From assembly GCA_017994695.1 (NCBI GenBank), contig JAGOKF010000011.1:1-64000 (forward strand): a DNA stretch of 64,000 bases, given 5' to 3'. The stretch comes from Myxococcota bacterium. GTDB taxonomy: Bacteria; Myxococcota_A; UBA9042; DTJE01. The notes beneath the pieces were generated by a model. It worked only from the letters and a program-made list of their open reading frames with translations. It was not told the origin of the DNA and ran no database searches. A program made the translations under genes and the position numbers. Shown here in pieces: positions 23,523 to 33,385 of this stretch (the first letter of the stretch is position 1; every line of letters begins with the position of its first letter).

Positions 23523-26195
23523 CTAGGCCTTCAGCAGGGACAGGGCTTCCACCAGTCGATCCCGGGTCTCCTGGAACAGCGCCTCCTTCTCCCGCTCGGC
23601 CTCGACCACCTCCTCCCGGGCACGGGCCAGGAAGTCCGGGTTGCCGAGCTTCTGGCGCACCACCTGGAGTTCCCGGTCCACCTTGGCCAGTTCCTTCTCC
23701 TGGCGGGCGATTTCCGCCTGCAGCCGCTCCTGCCCCACCTGGACGTAGCAGTCCGCCGCGTCTCCCACCTTCACCGCCGTCCCCTCGGGCCGCGCCGCCT
23801 CCCGGGAAATCGCCAGGCTGCCGGTTCCCGCCAGGCGCTCAATGTCCCCCCGGTGGGCCAGCAGGTGCGCCTCGATGCGATCCGAGAAGGGACGGATCAC
23901 CACCTCCGGCCGTTCCGACGGGCTCATGCGCACCTCGGATCGGACCGCCCGGATGTCCCCGATCACCCCGATCACCTCGTCCATCTCCCCGGCCATCTCC
24001 GGGTCCCGGGGCAGGTCGTCCCCCCGGGGATAGGACGCGATCATCACGCTGTCCGGCGGGTCCCGGAGCCACGGCCGCAGGCGCTGCCACAGCTCCTCGG
24101 TCACATAGGGCATGAAGGGATGCAGGGCCCGCAGGATCCGGTCCAGGGAGGCCACCAGCACCGCCTGGGTGGCTCGCCGCCGCTCCCCTCCCTCGCCCAG
24201 GGCCCCCTTCGCCAGTTCCAGGTACCAGTCGCAGAAGCGGTGCCAGGTGAACTGGTAGAGGCCCGAGGCGGCCTCGTTGAACCGGAAGTCCTGGAGGGCC
24301 CCCCGGGTGTCGTCCAGGGCCTCGGCCAGCCGGGTCAGCACCCAGGTGTCCGCCGGGGTCCGATCCACCTCTCCGGGCTCCGGGAGGGGAGCCGGCGCGT
24401 CCTCGAGGTTCATCAGCACGAAGCGCGCCGCGTTCCAGATCTTGTTGACGAACTCCCGGTAGCCCCGGAGCCGGTCCATCGACAGCTTGATGTCCCGCCC
24501 CTGGGCGGTCATCTGGGCCAGCGTGAACCGCAGGGCGTCGGCGCCGACCTCCTCCACGACCTCCAGGGGGTCGATCACGTTGCCCTTGGTCTTGGACATC
24601 TTCAGGCCCTTCTCGTCCCGGACCATCGCGTGGAGATAGACCGTCCGGAAGGGCACGTCCCCCATGAAGTGCAGGCCCATCATCATCATCCGGGCCACCC
24701 AGAAGAAGATGATGTCGAAGCCGGTCTCCATCACGCTGGTGGGGTAGAAGGTCTTCAGGGCCGGCGTCCGGTCGGGCCAGCCGAGCGTGCTGAAGGGCCA
24801 CAGGGCCGACGAGAACCAGGTGTCCAGCACGTCCTCGTCCTGCCGCAGGGATGTCCCGCCGCAGGCCGGGCACCGCGTGTCCGGCCCCGGGTCCTCGGTG
24901 TCCACCACCATCCCGTCGCAGCCGGGACGGGTGCAGTACCACACGGGGATCTGGTGCCCCCACCAGAGCTGCCGGCTGATGCACCAGTCCCGGATGTTCT
25001 CCATCCAGTTCATGTAGGTCTTTTCCCAGTGGGCCGGGATGAAGACCGTCCGCCGGTCCCGGACGGCCTGGATCGCCGCCTCGGCCAAAGGCTTCGTCCG
25101 GACGTACCACTGGAGACTCACGGTGGGTTCGACCACCACGCCCGACCGCTGGCAGTGCCCGACCCGGTGGGTGTAGTCCTCGACCTTCACCAGCAGGCCC
25201 TGGGCTTCCAGGTCCTCCACGACCCGCTTCCTTGCCTCCTCCCGGCTCAGGCCCCGGTAACGCTCGGGCACCGCGTCGTTCATCCGGGCGTGGGAGTCCA
25301 GCACCTGGATCATGGGCAGGCCGTGGCGACGGCCCGTTTCGAAGTCGGCGAAGTCGTGGGCCGGGGTGATCTTCAGCGCCCCGGTTCCGAAGGAGAGGTC
25401 CACCGCCTCCCCGTCCCCGATGACCGGGATCAGGCGATCCGTCAACGGCAGCCGGACCTTGCGGCCGATCCAGGGAGCGTGTCGGGGGTCCTCGGGATGG
25501 ACCGCCACCGCCGTGTCCCCGAATAGGGTCTCGGGCCGGGTGGTGGCCACCACGAGCCGGTCGCTCCCGTCCTCCAGGGGATAGGCGATGTACCAGAGAT
25601 GCCCCCGGACCTCCTTCTCCTCGACCTCCAGGTCCGACAGCACCGTCTGGATCCCCGGCGACCAGTTCACCATCCGCTGGTCCCGGTAGATCAGTCCCTC
25701 CCGGAAGAGCTGCACGAAGACGTGGCGCACCGCCCGGGAAAGCCCCTCGTCCAGCGTGAAGCGCTCCCGGTCCCAGTCCACCGACACCCCCAGGGCGCAC
25801 ATCTGCTCGGTGATGCGGGCGTGGGCCGACTCCTTCCAGCGCCAGACCTCCTTCAGGAACGCCTCCCGTCCCAGGTCGTGGCGGGACACGCCCCTCTTCT
25901 GCAGTTCCCGCTCGACCACCATCTGGGTCGCGATGCCCGCGTGGTCGGTGCCGGGCAGCCACAGGGCGTTGAAGCCCTCCATCCGCTTCCACCGGGTCAG
26001 GATGTCCTGAATGGCGAAGGTCAGGGCATGCCCCATGTGGAGGTGCCCCGTCACGTTGGGCGGCGGGATGACGATGCAGAAGGGTTCCCGGTCGCTCTGG
26101 TCCTTCGCCCGGAAGTACCCCGCCTCCCGCCACGAGCGGTACCAGCGGGCCTCCACCTCCCGGTGGGAATATCCTTTCGACAGCGGGTCCATCAT
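23523..26195 (-). CDS. valS: Valyl-tRNA synthetase
   Basis: 890 residues, a typical length. It charges tRNA-Val with valine. The HIGH-type motif HMGH is at residues 53-56 in [29 protein letters not shown] and [11 protein letters not shown] belong to the CP1 editing domain, and KMSKTKGN is the KMSKS loop. The C-terminus is the coiled coil that clamps tRNA ([16 protein letters not shown] region). The start codon overlaps the ftsY stop. AGGAGG sits only 1 nt before the first ATG, so the second ATG (26192) may be the true start. Confidence 0.98.
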   Translation of the reverse strand: MMDPLSKGYSHREVEARWYRSWREAGYFRAKDQSDREPFCIVIPPPNVTGHLHMGHALTFAIQDILTRWKRMEGFNALWLPGTDHAGIATQMVVERELQKRGVSRHDLGREAFLKEVWRWKESAHARITEQMCALGVSVDWDRERFTLDEGLSRAVRHVFVQLFREGLIYRDQRMVNWSPGIQTVLSDLEVEEKEVRGHLWYIAYPLEDGSDRLVVATTRPETLFGDTAVAVHPEDPRHAPWIGRKVRLPLTDRLIPVIGDGEAVDLSFGTGALKITPAHDFADFETGRRHGLPMIQVLDSHARMNDAVPERYRGLSREEARKRVVEDLEAQGLLVKVEDYTHRVGHCQRSGVVVEPTVSLQWYVRTKPLAEAAIQAVRDRRTVFIPAHWEKTYMNWMENIRDWCISRQLWWGHQIPVWYCTRPGCDGMVVDTEDPGPDTRCPACGGTSLRQDEDVLDTWFSSALWPFSTLGWPDRTPALKTFYPTSVMETGFDIIFFWVARMMMMGLHFMGDVPFRTVYLHAMVRDEKGLKMSKTKGNVIDPLEVVEEVGADALRFTLAQMTAQGRDIKLSMDRLRGYREFVNKIWNAARFVLMNLEDAPAPLPEPGEVDRTPADTWVLTRLAEALDDTRGALQDFRFNEAASGLYQFTWHRFCDWYLELAKGALGEGGERRRATQAVLVASLDRILRALHPFMPYVTEELWQRLRPWLRDPPDSVMIASYPRGDDLPRDPEMAGEMDEVIGVIGDIRAVRSEVRMSPSERPEVVIRPFSDRIEAHLLAHRGDIERLAGTGSLAISREAARPEGTAVKVGDAADCYVQVGQERLQAEIARQEKELAKVDRELQVVRQKLGNPDFLARAREEVVEAEREKEALFQETRDRLVEALSLLKA

Positions 26196-27394
26196 GCCTC
26201 CTGGTGCACCGGCTCGAACAACGCCTCGGCGAACTCCCTCGGGTCGAACGGCCGGAGGTCCTCGATCCCCTCCCCCACCCCGACGAACCGGATCGGCAGG
26301 CCCATGTCCCGGGCGATCGACAGGACCACCCCTCCCTTCGCGGTGCCGTCCAGTTTGGCCAGCACGATGCCGTTCACCCGGACCGCCTGCCGGAAGATGT
26401 CGGCCTGCCGCACGGCATTCTGCCCCATCGTGGCGTCCAGCACCAACAGCACCTCGTGGGGAGCCCCGGGAACCGCCTTGCCCAGGACACGGTGAATCTT
26501 CTTCAGTTCGTCCACCAGGTTCGCGTTGGTGTGGAGCCTCCCGGCCGTGTCGGCGATCAGCAGGTCGTATCCCTCCTGGCGGGCCCGCTTCGCCGCGTCG
26601 AACATCAGCGACCCCGGGTCCTGTCCCGGGTTGCCCACCACCACGGGAACACCGACCCGCTCGCCCCAGATCGCCAGTTGGTCCATCCCGGCGGCCCGGT
26701 AGGTATCCCCGGCGCACAGGATCACCTTCCGCCCCCGGTCGCGGTAGAAGCGGGCCATCTTCCCGATGGTCGTGGTCTTCCCGGTGCCGTTGACGCCGAC
26801 GACCATGATCACCCCGGGTCCCTCGGGGCTGCCGGGGACGTCGGGGGCGCCGTGGGGCAGCGGGTCCATCCACTCGAGGGTTTTCTGCTGCAGGAAGGCC
26901 AGCACCTGGGGTCCCAGGTCCCCTCCCGAGGGCCGGAACTCCCGGCGCAGGGCCTCCACGAAGTCCCCGGCGGTCCGCACGCCGACGTCCGCCGTCAGCA
27001 GCACCTCCTCGGCCTGGGCCAGGAAGGCGTCGTCCAGGGTCTGCCGCCCGAAGGAGGCCGCCAGGCGTGCGACGAATCCCTCCTTCCGGGTCCGCTCCAG
27101 GCCGGCGCCCAGGGGCCGCGCCGCCGGGACCTCGACGATCAGGGGGCGGGGCGGCTCCTTCTCCTCGTCCTTCCGGGCCTTCTGCGGCACTCCCTTCGGG
27201 GGTTCCGGGGCCGCTTCCCGGGGCGCTTCCTTGCGGGGTTCGGGTCGTGGCGCAGGGGCCTCGACCTCCGGCTCCTCCCGGGCCTCGATTCCCCGGCCCA
27301 GGCGTTTCTTCCGACCCATCCGGGACGCGGCCAGGGCCACCAGCACCGCGAACCCCAGCACCAGCACCAGGAAGAAGATCGCGGACGCCTCCAT
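26192..27394 (-). CDS. ftsY: Signal recognition particle receptor FtsY
   Basis: 400 residues. It is the SRP-receptor GTPase that docks ribosome-SRP complexes at the membrane. An N-terminal membrane helix (residues 3-25, [11 protein letters not shown]) anchors it, unlike the amphipathic anchor of E. coli. A charged Pro/Glu/Arg linker follows to about residue 105, then the N domain and the GTPase. Motifs are [10 protein letters not shown] (G1), [20 protein letters not shown] (G3) and [10 protein letters not shown] (G4). The start at 27394 is supported by GAGGATCCCG. It is first in an operon with valS and the FHA gene. Confidence 0.97.
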   Translation of the reverse strand: MEASAIFFLVLVLGFAVLVALAASRMGRKKRLGRGIEAREEPEVEAPAPRPEPRKEAPREAAPEPPKGVPQKARKDEEKEPPRPLIVEVPAARPLGAGLERTRKEGFVARLAASFGRQTLDDAFLAQAEEVLLTADVGVRTAGDFVEALRREFRPSGGDLGPQVLAFLQQKTLEWMDPLPHGAPDVPGSPEGPGVIMVVGVNGTGKTTTIGKMARFYRDRGRKVILCAGDTYRAAGMDQLAIWGERVGVPVVVGNPGQDPGSLMFDAAKRARQEGYDLLIADTAGRLHTNANLVDELKKIHRVLGKAVPGAPHEVLLVLDATMGQNAVRQADIFRQAVRVNGIVLAKLDGTAKGGVVLSIARDMGLPIRFVGVGEGIEDLRPFDPREFAEALFEPVHQEA

Positions 27395-27423
27395 CGGGAT
27401 CCTCCCCGCGTTTCGCGGCGCGA

Positions 27424-27452
27424 ATGGTAAGCGACCACCCCGGGACAATCAA
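27424..27452 (-). promoter_or_regulatory. Candidate promoter for ftsY-valS-FHA
   Basis: On the minus strand TTGATT (27452-27447), 17 nt, TACCAT (27429-27424). The leader is about 25 nt and contains the Shine-Dalgarno. Confidence 0.5.
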
Positions 27453-27530
27453 GGCTTCAGGCCGCCGGCACCTTGGCAGGAACGGCCGGGACTCCTACAC
27501 TTCGCCTGGTTCTTCGCAGGGACAAGGCCC

Positions 27531-29456
27531 GTGGAATCCCGCCACTCGTCACCGGTCCGGGAGGGCCATTTCCGGATCGTGCTGGCCGCCACTCTGGGAA
27601 TGGCCCTGGTCTTCCTGCTGCGCAACCTGGAGGAGGCCCGCGTCCTGGATCCGTCCCTGCTCCATTCCCTGCTGACCCAGGGGGGACCCCTGGCGATGAC
27701 CCCCTATCGCCTGGAGTCCTTTCCACGACCCCTGCTGATGGACCCGGCCCTGGAATTCGGCCTGATGGGCTATCTGGTGGTCCTGATGATGGCCCCGGCG
27801 AAACTGGTCCTCGGGACGGTCTTCTCGCCCCTGGGAGTCGCCCTGACCCGGTCGTTCGTGGCGGCGATGAACCTGGCCGGCGGCCCGATCCTCTACCTGC
27901 TGGCCCGGCGCAGGGGCCTGGCTCCGGGAGCCGCTCTGCTCCTGGCGATCCTGTACCTGGGCAACCCCTTCCTGCTGGACAAGGTCTCCTGGGACATCGT
28001 GGGATGCCAGGGGACCCTGCTGATCGCCGCGGGACTGGCCCTGGCCTCCTCGCGCCCCCGGTGGGCGGTCCCGGCCTGGATCCTGGCCGCCGGGGGCCAC
28101 CCGGTCACGACCTTCGGGACCATGATCTGGGTCCTCCGGGAAGCGCGGACCCGGCTGCGGGAAGGTCCCCGGACGGGCATCCGTGCGGTCCTCGTCGGCG
28201 CGGGAATCCTGGCGCTGCTGTCCCTCCTCTTCTTCCTGGACCTGTTCCTGCCTCCCCTGCTGGATCGCTACTCCGGATTCTCCCTGACCTTCGCCCTCAA
28301 GGTCGGCGGCCCCGGCCTCCTCGAGGCCCTCCCGGATCACCTGTTCTCCCTCCTGGGAATCCTGGCATCCTTCGGGTTCCTGCCACTTGCCGCTGCCGTA
28401 TGGCTGCTGCCGGCGGTCCCCGACATGCTGTACTACGTCGTCCTGGGATCGAACCATGGCAGCCTCCCCGGGACGGCGGGGATCCTGGCCCTTGCCTCGG
28501 TGGAGGGGATGCGGCGACTTTGGGAATGGATGGAACGGACCGGGCCGCATCCCTGGAGCCGGTGGCTCGCCCCCTCGGGGAGCCTCCGGACGATGGTGGC
28601 CGCCGTGACCGGAATGCTGCTGCTGGTGGCCAACCTCCATGGAGACCCCCGGAACCAGATCCGGCGGCTGTTCCATCCCCCGCGATGGGACGGGGCCTGG
28701 GTGCCCGATGCCGAGGCCCTGGTCCGCTCGATTCCGGGGAACCCGGACCTCTGCGTGGTGCAGGTGCCCCTGCTGCCCATGGCCGACGGCCGCTGCGCCC
28801 GGAACCGCACCTTCGACGCCTGGCCGGACGTGATGCCCTGGGAACGCCGGCAGGCCTTCTTTCTGTTCCACGTGGACCTCTTCGACCCGGACCGCTTCGT
28901 TTCGCGATGGACCCGGGACCACGAGGCCCTCCGGGTGGAGATCTGCCGCCACTACCGGGAGGGCCGGCTGGCCGTGCACCGGGCCGTCGGCGGAGCGATC
29001 TTCGCGGGTCCTGCCGAGGACGCCTGGAAGGCGCCATCCCGCCACCCCCAGATGGAGTGGCTCTGCCGGTTCGACCGCCCCACGGGGCACGAGGATTCTG
29101 TCAGACGTACCAGCGGGCCTTCTTCCACAGGTGGACCCAGTTCTCGGGGCGCCGGACGTCCAGCAGCAGTTGGAGCAGCCGCCGTGGATGGAGGTAGAAC
29201 TCCAGGTAGGCCTTGCGCTTCAGCCCCACCAGGACCTCCCGGGAAATCTCCGGATGGGGCAGACCGAAGGAATAGAAGTCCATGTCCTCCAGGCCCAGCG
29301 TGCCCAGGGCTTCGAGCCCCCCCAGGCGGTTCCAGTCCGGAGTCCCCGGGATGGGCACGTAGGCCGAGAAGTGGGCCCGGTCCAGGGGCAGTTCCCGGGC
29401 CAGGCGGATCGTTTCCTCCATGCCCTCGACCGTGTCCTGGAAGTGCCCCAGGATGA
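27531..29456 (+). CDS. Multi-pass membrane protein, DUF2079-like
   Basis: About 640 residues in the open frame. Roughly nine hydrophobic segments occupy residues 10-370, followed by a soluble tail with FDLCVVQVP-type and CARNRTFDAWPDV segments. The general layout, with a loop of His/Gly residues between helices and a C-terminal soluble domain containing an xPGNPDL motif, resembles DUF2079 and other GT-C-fold proteins. The start is a GTG at 27531 with weak support. After about residue 525 (position 29104) the frame runs antisense through the radical SAM gene. The last 115 residues are Gly/Pro/Arg-rich and probably not natural coding, so a frameshift or an unusual end is possible. Confidence 0.6.
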   Translation: MESRHSSPVREGHFRIVLAATLGMALVFLLRNLEEARVLDPSLLHSLLTQGGPLAMTPYRLESFPRPLLMDPALEFGLMGYLVVLMMAPAKLVLGTVFSPLGVALTRSFVAAMNLAGGPILYLLARRRGLAPGAALLLAILYLGNPFLLDKVSWDIVGCQGTLLIAAGLALASSRPRWAVPAWILAAGGHPVTTFGTMIWVLREARTRLREGPRTGIRAVLVGAGILALLSLLFFLDLFLPPLLDRYSGFSLTFALKVGGPGLLEALPDHLFSLLGILASFGFLPLAAAVWLLPAVPDMLYYVVLGSNHGSLPGTAGILALASVEGMRRLWEWMERTGPHPWSRWLAPSGSLRTMVAAVTGMLLLVANLHGDPRNQIRRLFHPPRWDGAWVPDAEALVRSIPGNPDLCVVQVPLLPMADGRCARNRTFDAWPDVMPWERRQAFFLFHVDLFDPDRFVSRWTRDHEALRVEICRHYREGRLAVHRAVGGAIFAGPAEDAWKAPSRHPQMEWLCRFDRPTGHEDSVRRTSGPSSTGGPSSRGAGRPAAVGAAAVDGGRTPGRPCASAPPGPPGKSPDGADRRNRSPCPPGPACPGLRAPPGGSSPESPGWARRPRSGPGPGAVPGPGGSFPPCPRPCPGSAPG

Positions 29457-30483
29457 AGTTCCCCGTCAGGCGGATCCGGGTGGTCCGGCGGATCATCGCC
29501 AGGTTGCGCCGGATGTCGGCGACGGTCATCCGCCGGTTCATGCGCTTCAGCATGCGGTCGCTGCCGAAGTCGATGCCGAAGGTGATCGTGTGGACCCCGG
29601 CGGCCTCCATCCTGCGCATCAGGTCCTCGTCCACCTGGTCCAGACGCATCCCGTTGGGGAAGGACATGGGGACCTTCCAGGGCATCCTCGCGTAGGACGT
29701 CATCAGTTCGTCGGCCTGGGCCCGGTCGTACCCGAAGCAGTCGTCCAGGACCTGGATCTCCCGGGCCCCCCACTTCCGGACCAGTTCCTCCATTTCGGCC
29801 AGCACCCCCGCAGGGGACCGGAAGCGCATGCCCCGGCCGTGGATCACCCGGGCGGCGCAGTAGGGGCAGGCGAAGGCGCACCCGCGGCTGGTGATGATGG
29901 GGGCCACGGGAAAGGCCCGGGCCAGGCCGCCCACCGGGGCCATCGGGTAGGCTCCGGGAGGCATCAGGTCCCAGGCGGGGATCCCCAGGCGGTCCAGGTC
30001 CGGGGCCCTTGGGGCAGGACCCTGGCGGATCCCCTCGCCTTCCCGGAACAAGACACCCGGGATCGATGACAGGTCGCCGCCGGACTCCAGGGCACGGACC
30101 AGGGCCACCAGGGACTCCTCGGCCTCCCCCCGGACCACGAAGTCCAGGTTCGGATGCCTGGCCAGCAGCCAGTCGGGCAGACCCGAGGCCAGGGGCCCCC
30201 CCGCCAGGGTCTTCGTCCCGGGACGGAGGCGCTTCAGGAAGGCGAGGTCCTGTCGGAACGACCGGAGGCCGTTGTTGAAGACCTGGAATCCCACCAGGTC
30301 CCAGGGGTCCGACAGGACCCGGGCCGCCACCTCCTCGGTGACGCCGACCTGTTCCCGGTCCAGCAGGGCCACCACATGCCCGGCCCCCCGGAGTGCCGTC
30401 GCCAGGTAGCCCAGTCCCAGTTTCGGGATCATCGCCGCCCCGCCGCTCCGGGACGGCGTCGGATAGACCAGCAGCACCCTCAC
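29101..30483 (-). CDS. B12-binding radical SAM protein
   Basis: 460 residues. The N-terminal cobalamin-binding-like domain (1-170) starts MRVLLVYPTPSR and holds IPKLGLGYLATALR and LAGGPLAS. The radical SAM core has SRGCAFACPYC, giving the CxxxCxxC cluster ligands, then VLDDCFGYD. The C-terminal helical domain follows FSAYVPIPGTPDW. The N-terminal DxHxxG cobalamin signature is not evident, so B12 may be bound base-off or not at all. The gene is third in a run after an RlmI-like methyltransferase and a second radical SAM enzyme. The reaction, probably methylation or ring chemistry on a lipid or metabolite, cannot be assigned. Confidence 0.9.
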   Translation of the reverse strand: MRVLLVYPTPSRSGGAAMIPKLGLGYLATALRGAGHVVALLDREQVGVTEEVAARVLSDPWDLVGFQVFNNGLRSFRQDLAFLKRLRPGTKTLAGGPLASGLPDWLLARHPNLDFVVRGEAEESLVALVRALESGGDLSSIPGVLFREGEGIRQGPAPRAPDLDRLGIPAWDLMPPGAYPMAPVGGLARAFPVAPIITSRGCAFACPYCAARVIHGRGMRFRSPAGVLAEMEELVRKWGAREIQVLDDCFGYDRAQADELMTSYARMPWKVPMSFPNGMRLDQVDEDLMRRMEAAGVHTITFGIDFGSDRMLKRMNRRMTVADIRRNLAMIRRTTRIRLTGNFILGHFQDTVEGMEETIRLARELPLDRAHFSAYVPIPGTPDWNRLGGLEALGTLGLEDMDFYSFGLPHPEISREVLVGLKRKAYLEFYLHPRRLLQLLLDVRRPENWVHLWKKARWYV

Positions 30484-30561
30484 GTCCCGATCCCTCCGGT
30501 GCGAGGCAACCCGGGTCGTCCAAAGGAAACCGCAGGCACGGCCGTTTGTCCACTCCCCAAC

Positions 30562-30588
30562 GTCCCGCGCCCTGGACGGCCGCGGGAC
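30562..30588. terminator. Strong hairpin between two radical SAM genes
   Basis: GTCCCGCG (30562-30569) and CGCGGGAC (30581-30588) are perfect 8-bp arms with an 11-nt loop. No T-tract follows on either strand. It may attenuate or separate expression of the two radical SAM genes, or stabilise an mRNA end. Confidence 0.4.
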
Positions 30589-30601
30589 TCGCCGGCATTC
30601 A

Positions 30602-32005
30602 TCAGACCTGGGGTTCTTCCGGGGACCAGCCCATCATGATCATCGAAAAGTTCTGGAGCCTGTGCCACAGGTGCGTCTTGTCCGGGTAGGCTGCCAGGAG
30701 CCTCGCCAGACGCCTGGGATTGCCGTAGAAGCGGAGCCAGGCCAGCCGGTAGAGGCTCTTCATCACCACGTCCGGAACCTCGCTCAAGTTCAACGGATTG
30801 AGGAAATAATCCTCCTCCACCTGGTCCAGTTCGATGTTCCGCTGCCCGTGGACCTCCTGCCACAGGGCGGTACCGGGCATCGCGACGACCCGGAAGAACA
30901 GGGCCATGTGCAGCGGGGATTCCACCGCGAACCGGATCGTCCGCCACATCTGGTCCAGGCGCTCCCCGGGAAACCCCATCATGAAGAAGCCATTCGAGAA
31001 GATCCCCCGGCGGACCGCCTCGTCGATGGCCTGGCGGGCCGCATCGAGGTCCAGGTTCTTGCGGATCCTCCGTTGCATGTCCGGGTCGCCCGTCTCGATG
31101 GCGAACGACATGAACGCCGTCCGGACCCGGGCCATCAGGGCGATCAGGTCCCGGTCCAGCCGGTCCGACCGCACGCCGTTGGGAAATGCGGGCCGCAGGG
31201 TTCCCCCCATCCGGATCAGGGTCTCCAGGACCTCCGAGGCCCACGCCTGGTCCATGTTGAAGTTGTCGTCCAGCACCTCCAGGACCCCTTCCCCCAACTG
31301 GTGCTGGATCACCTCCAGTTCCTCCCGGACCGCCTCCAGGGGGCGCCGCCGCAGGCGCTTGCCGTGGATCGCATGGCAGTAGGAGCACCGCCAGGGGCAG
31401 CCCCGGGTGGTCATGATCGTCGCGTAACGCCAGGGGCTCAGGGCCGACATGGACTTGCGCCGGGCGTAGGCATCCAGGTCCACCAGGTCCCAGGCCGGGA
31501 TCGGCAGCGCGGCCAGGTCCGGGACCGGGGCCCGGCAGACCTCCCGGTCCTCCTGCCCCCGGAGCAGCACCCCGGGCAGGTCCGGCGGCCTGGACCGTTC
31601 CGCCAGGGCCTCGAACAGCGGAACCACCACCTCCTCGCCTTCGCCCACCACGACCGCGTCCGCCCCGGTCCGTTCCAGGGATTCCCGGGGCATCGCCGTG
31701 GGCTGGGGCCCCCCCAGCACGATGGGCATCTCCGGCGCGATGGAGCGAATCCATTTCACCTTTCGCTGGGTCGCGGGCAGTTCGAACGTCAGGGTGGAGA
31801 TCCCGACCGCATCGGGCCGGTATTCCTCCATCATGCTCGTCAGGGCCTGGGCGGGGTGCCGTTCCAGGCGCAGGTCCAGCAGGCGGACCTGGTGGCCGCT
31901 CTTCCGCAGGACCGCCGCCAGCGACAGGAGCCCCATCGGCGGCACCAGGGCATCCTGGTAGGCCCGCAACCGGGAAGGCTTCAACAGCAGGATGCGCCGT
32001 CCCAT
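30602..32005 (-). CDS. B12-binding radical SAM protein (paralogue)
   Basis: 467 residues with the same architecture as the downstream gene. The N-terminal Rossmann-like B12 domain has LVPPMGLLSLAAVLR, VRLLDLR and VLGGPQPTAMP. The radical SAM motif is TTRGCPWRCSYCHAIHG, giving the CxxxCxxC ligands. VLDDNFNMD and FAIETGDPDMQRRI follow, then a C-terminal helical part. AAAGGA lies 6-7 nt before the ATG. The two paralogues differ enough in sequence to suggest successive steps rather than recent duplication. HpnP-, BchE- or P-methylase-like roles are possible; nothing in the sequence decides between them. Confidence 0.9.
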   Translation of the reverse strand: MGRRILLLKPSRLRAYQDALVPPMGLLSLAAVLRKSGHQVRLLDLRLERHPAQALTSMMEEYRPDAVGISTLTFELPATQRKVKWIRSIAPEMPIVLGGPQPTAMPRESLERTGADAVVVGEGEEVVVPLFEALAERSRPPDLPGVLLRGQEDREVCRAPVPDLAALPIPAWDLVDLDAYARRKSMSALSPWRYATIMTTRGCPWRCSYCHAIHGKRLRRRPLEAVREELEVIQHQLGEGVLEVLDDNFNMDQAWASEVLETLIRMGGTLRPAFPNGVRSDRLDRDLIALMARVRTAFMSFAIETGDPDMQRRIRKNLDLDAARQAIDEAVRRGIFSNGFFMMGFPGERLDQMWRTIRFAVESPLHMALFFRVVAMPGTALWQEVHGQRNIELDQVEEDYFLNPLNLSEVPDVVMKSLYRLAWLRFYGNPRRLARLLAAYPDKTHLWHRLQNFSMIMMGWSPEEPQV

Positions 32006-32091
32006 CGGTGTTCCTTTCGCCCCGGAGGATACCGGAAACGAGGCGCCAGAGGAAGCGGAAGGCCCCCTCGGCCCGGGGTTCCGCCGGGTTC

Positions 32092-33255
32092 TCATTCCAG
32101 GGACAGCAGGACGGCCTTCAGGTACTCCCCCTCCGGGAAGGCCGGATGGACCGGGTGATCGGGACCCGCCCCCCGGACCTCCAGGCACCGGACCCGCCGG
32201 TGGGCCCGGGCGGCGGCGTCCCGGAGGATTTCCAGGAAGTGGTCCCGGCGCATCGCCGCGCTGCACGAGCAGGTCAGCAGCAGCCCCCCGGGAGCCACCT
32301 TCTCCATCGCCGCCCGGTTCAGGTGGAGGTAGCGTTCCGCCGCCGCCGCGAGGTCCGAACGGCTGGCGGCCAGTTTCGGAGGGTCGCAGACGATCAGGTC
32401 CCAGCGGTCGTCCCGGGCCAGGACCTCCCGAACGTCGGCCTGGAGGAACTGCACCGCCAGGCCGTTCCGGGCCGCCGCCTGGCGACCCAGTTCCAGGGCC
32501 GGGGCCGACGTGTCCACCGCCAGGACCTCCGCGGCGCCTCCGGCGGCGGCGTGCAGCGCGAAGGCCCCCGAGTGGCAGTAGAGATCCAGCACCCGGCGCC
32601 CGGCGGCCAGCCGCCTGACCAGAGCCCGGTTCTCCCGCTGGTCGCAGTAGAAGCCGGTCTTTTGTCCCTTCCAGGGGTCCGCCAGGAGCCGCAGCCCCCC
32701 TTCCAGCACCTCCACGGGGTCCCGTTCCGGAACCTCGGGCGGCGCCGCCATCCCCTCCTCCCTCCGCAGCGCCGGCGGCACCCGGTGCACCACCTCGCGA
32801 CATCCCAGCACGTCCCGGAGCACCCCATCGATCTCCGGCCGGTAGCGCTCGGTCCAGAAGGCCGTGTCCGACGCCACGGCGACGTCTCCCAGCAGGTCCA
32901 CCGCCAGTCCCGAAATCCCGTCCCCCTCGCTGTGGACGACCCGCCAGGCCGTGCAGTCCGGCGCCGGGATGCCGATGGATCGCCGGACCGCCACCGCCCG
33001 CTCGATCCGCGCCCGGATGATGCCCGCCGGGTCCCCGGGCAGGCCGTCCTCCCCGGCCCACCGGACCAGCCGCACGCGGTAGAGCGAGGCCGGGTGGAAC
33101 CAGCCCCACCCGATCGCCCGGTCCTCGGCGTCCACCACCTCCACGAGGTCCCCGGCTCCCGGGTCCCCCTCGACCGATTCCACCGCGCCGGAAAAGACCA
33201 GGGGATTCCCGTGCCAGAAGGGCCGCGCCCTCCCCTTCGCCAGCCGAACCTTCAT
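32092..33255 (-). CDS. RlmI/RlmK-like class I SAM rRNA methyltransferase
   Basis: 387 residues. An N-terminal PUA-like domain (1-75) begins KVRLAKGRARPF with the characteristic FSGAV segment. The central EEHUD-like domain has VHSEGDGISGLAVD and WKGQKTGFYCDQRENR. The Rossmann methyltransferase follows with DLYCHSGAFALHAA (motif I) and VCDPPKLA (motif IV, close to the DPPxF type). This architecture is that of the 23S rRNA m5C methyltransferase RlmI. GGGAGG precedes the ATG. The two radical SAM genes follow on the same strand. rRNA cytosine as substrate is inferred from the family. Confidence 0.88.
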   Translation of the reverse strand: MKVRLAKGRARPFWHGNPLVFSGAVESVEGDPGAGDLVEVVDAEDRAIGWGWFHPASLYRVRLVRWAGEDGLPGDPAGIIRARIERAVAVRRSIGIPAPDCTAWRVVHSEGDGISGLAVDLLGDVAVASDTAFWTERYRPEIDGVLRDVLGCREVVHRVPPALRREEGMAAPPEVPERDPVEVLEGGLRLLADPWKGQKTGFYCDQRENRALVRRLAAGRRVLDLYCHSGAFALHAAAGGAAEVLAVDTSAPALELGRQAAARNGLAVQFLQADVREVLARDDRWDLIVCDPPKLAASRSDLAAAAERYLHLNRAAMEKVAPGGLLLTCSCSAAMRRDHFLEILRDAAARAHRRVRCLEVRGAGPDHPVHPAFPEGEYLKAVLLSLE

Positions 33256-33311
33256 CCACCCTCCCGGACCCTTCCCGGCCACCCGGGATCCGGGTCTTCC
33301 GAGCCGTCTTG

Positions 33312-33341
33312 TTGGCCCTTCGCCCGCGCCAATCCTACGAT
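33312..33341 (+). promoter_or_regulatory. Candidate promoter for the small lytic transglycosylase
   Basis: TTGGCC (33312-33317), 18 nt, TACGAT (33336-33341). The leader to the ATG at 33386 is about 38 nt. The -35 match is weak. Confidence 0.35.
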
Positions 33342-33385
33342 CAATTCCCGGGTTCGTCGTCCCCGGGGTGGACGGGAGGTCCTTC

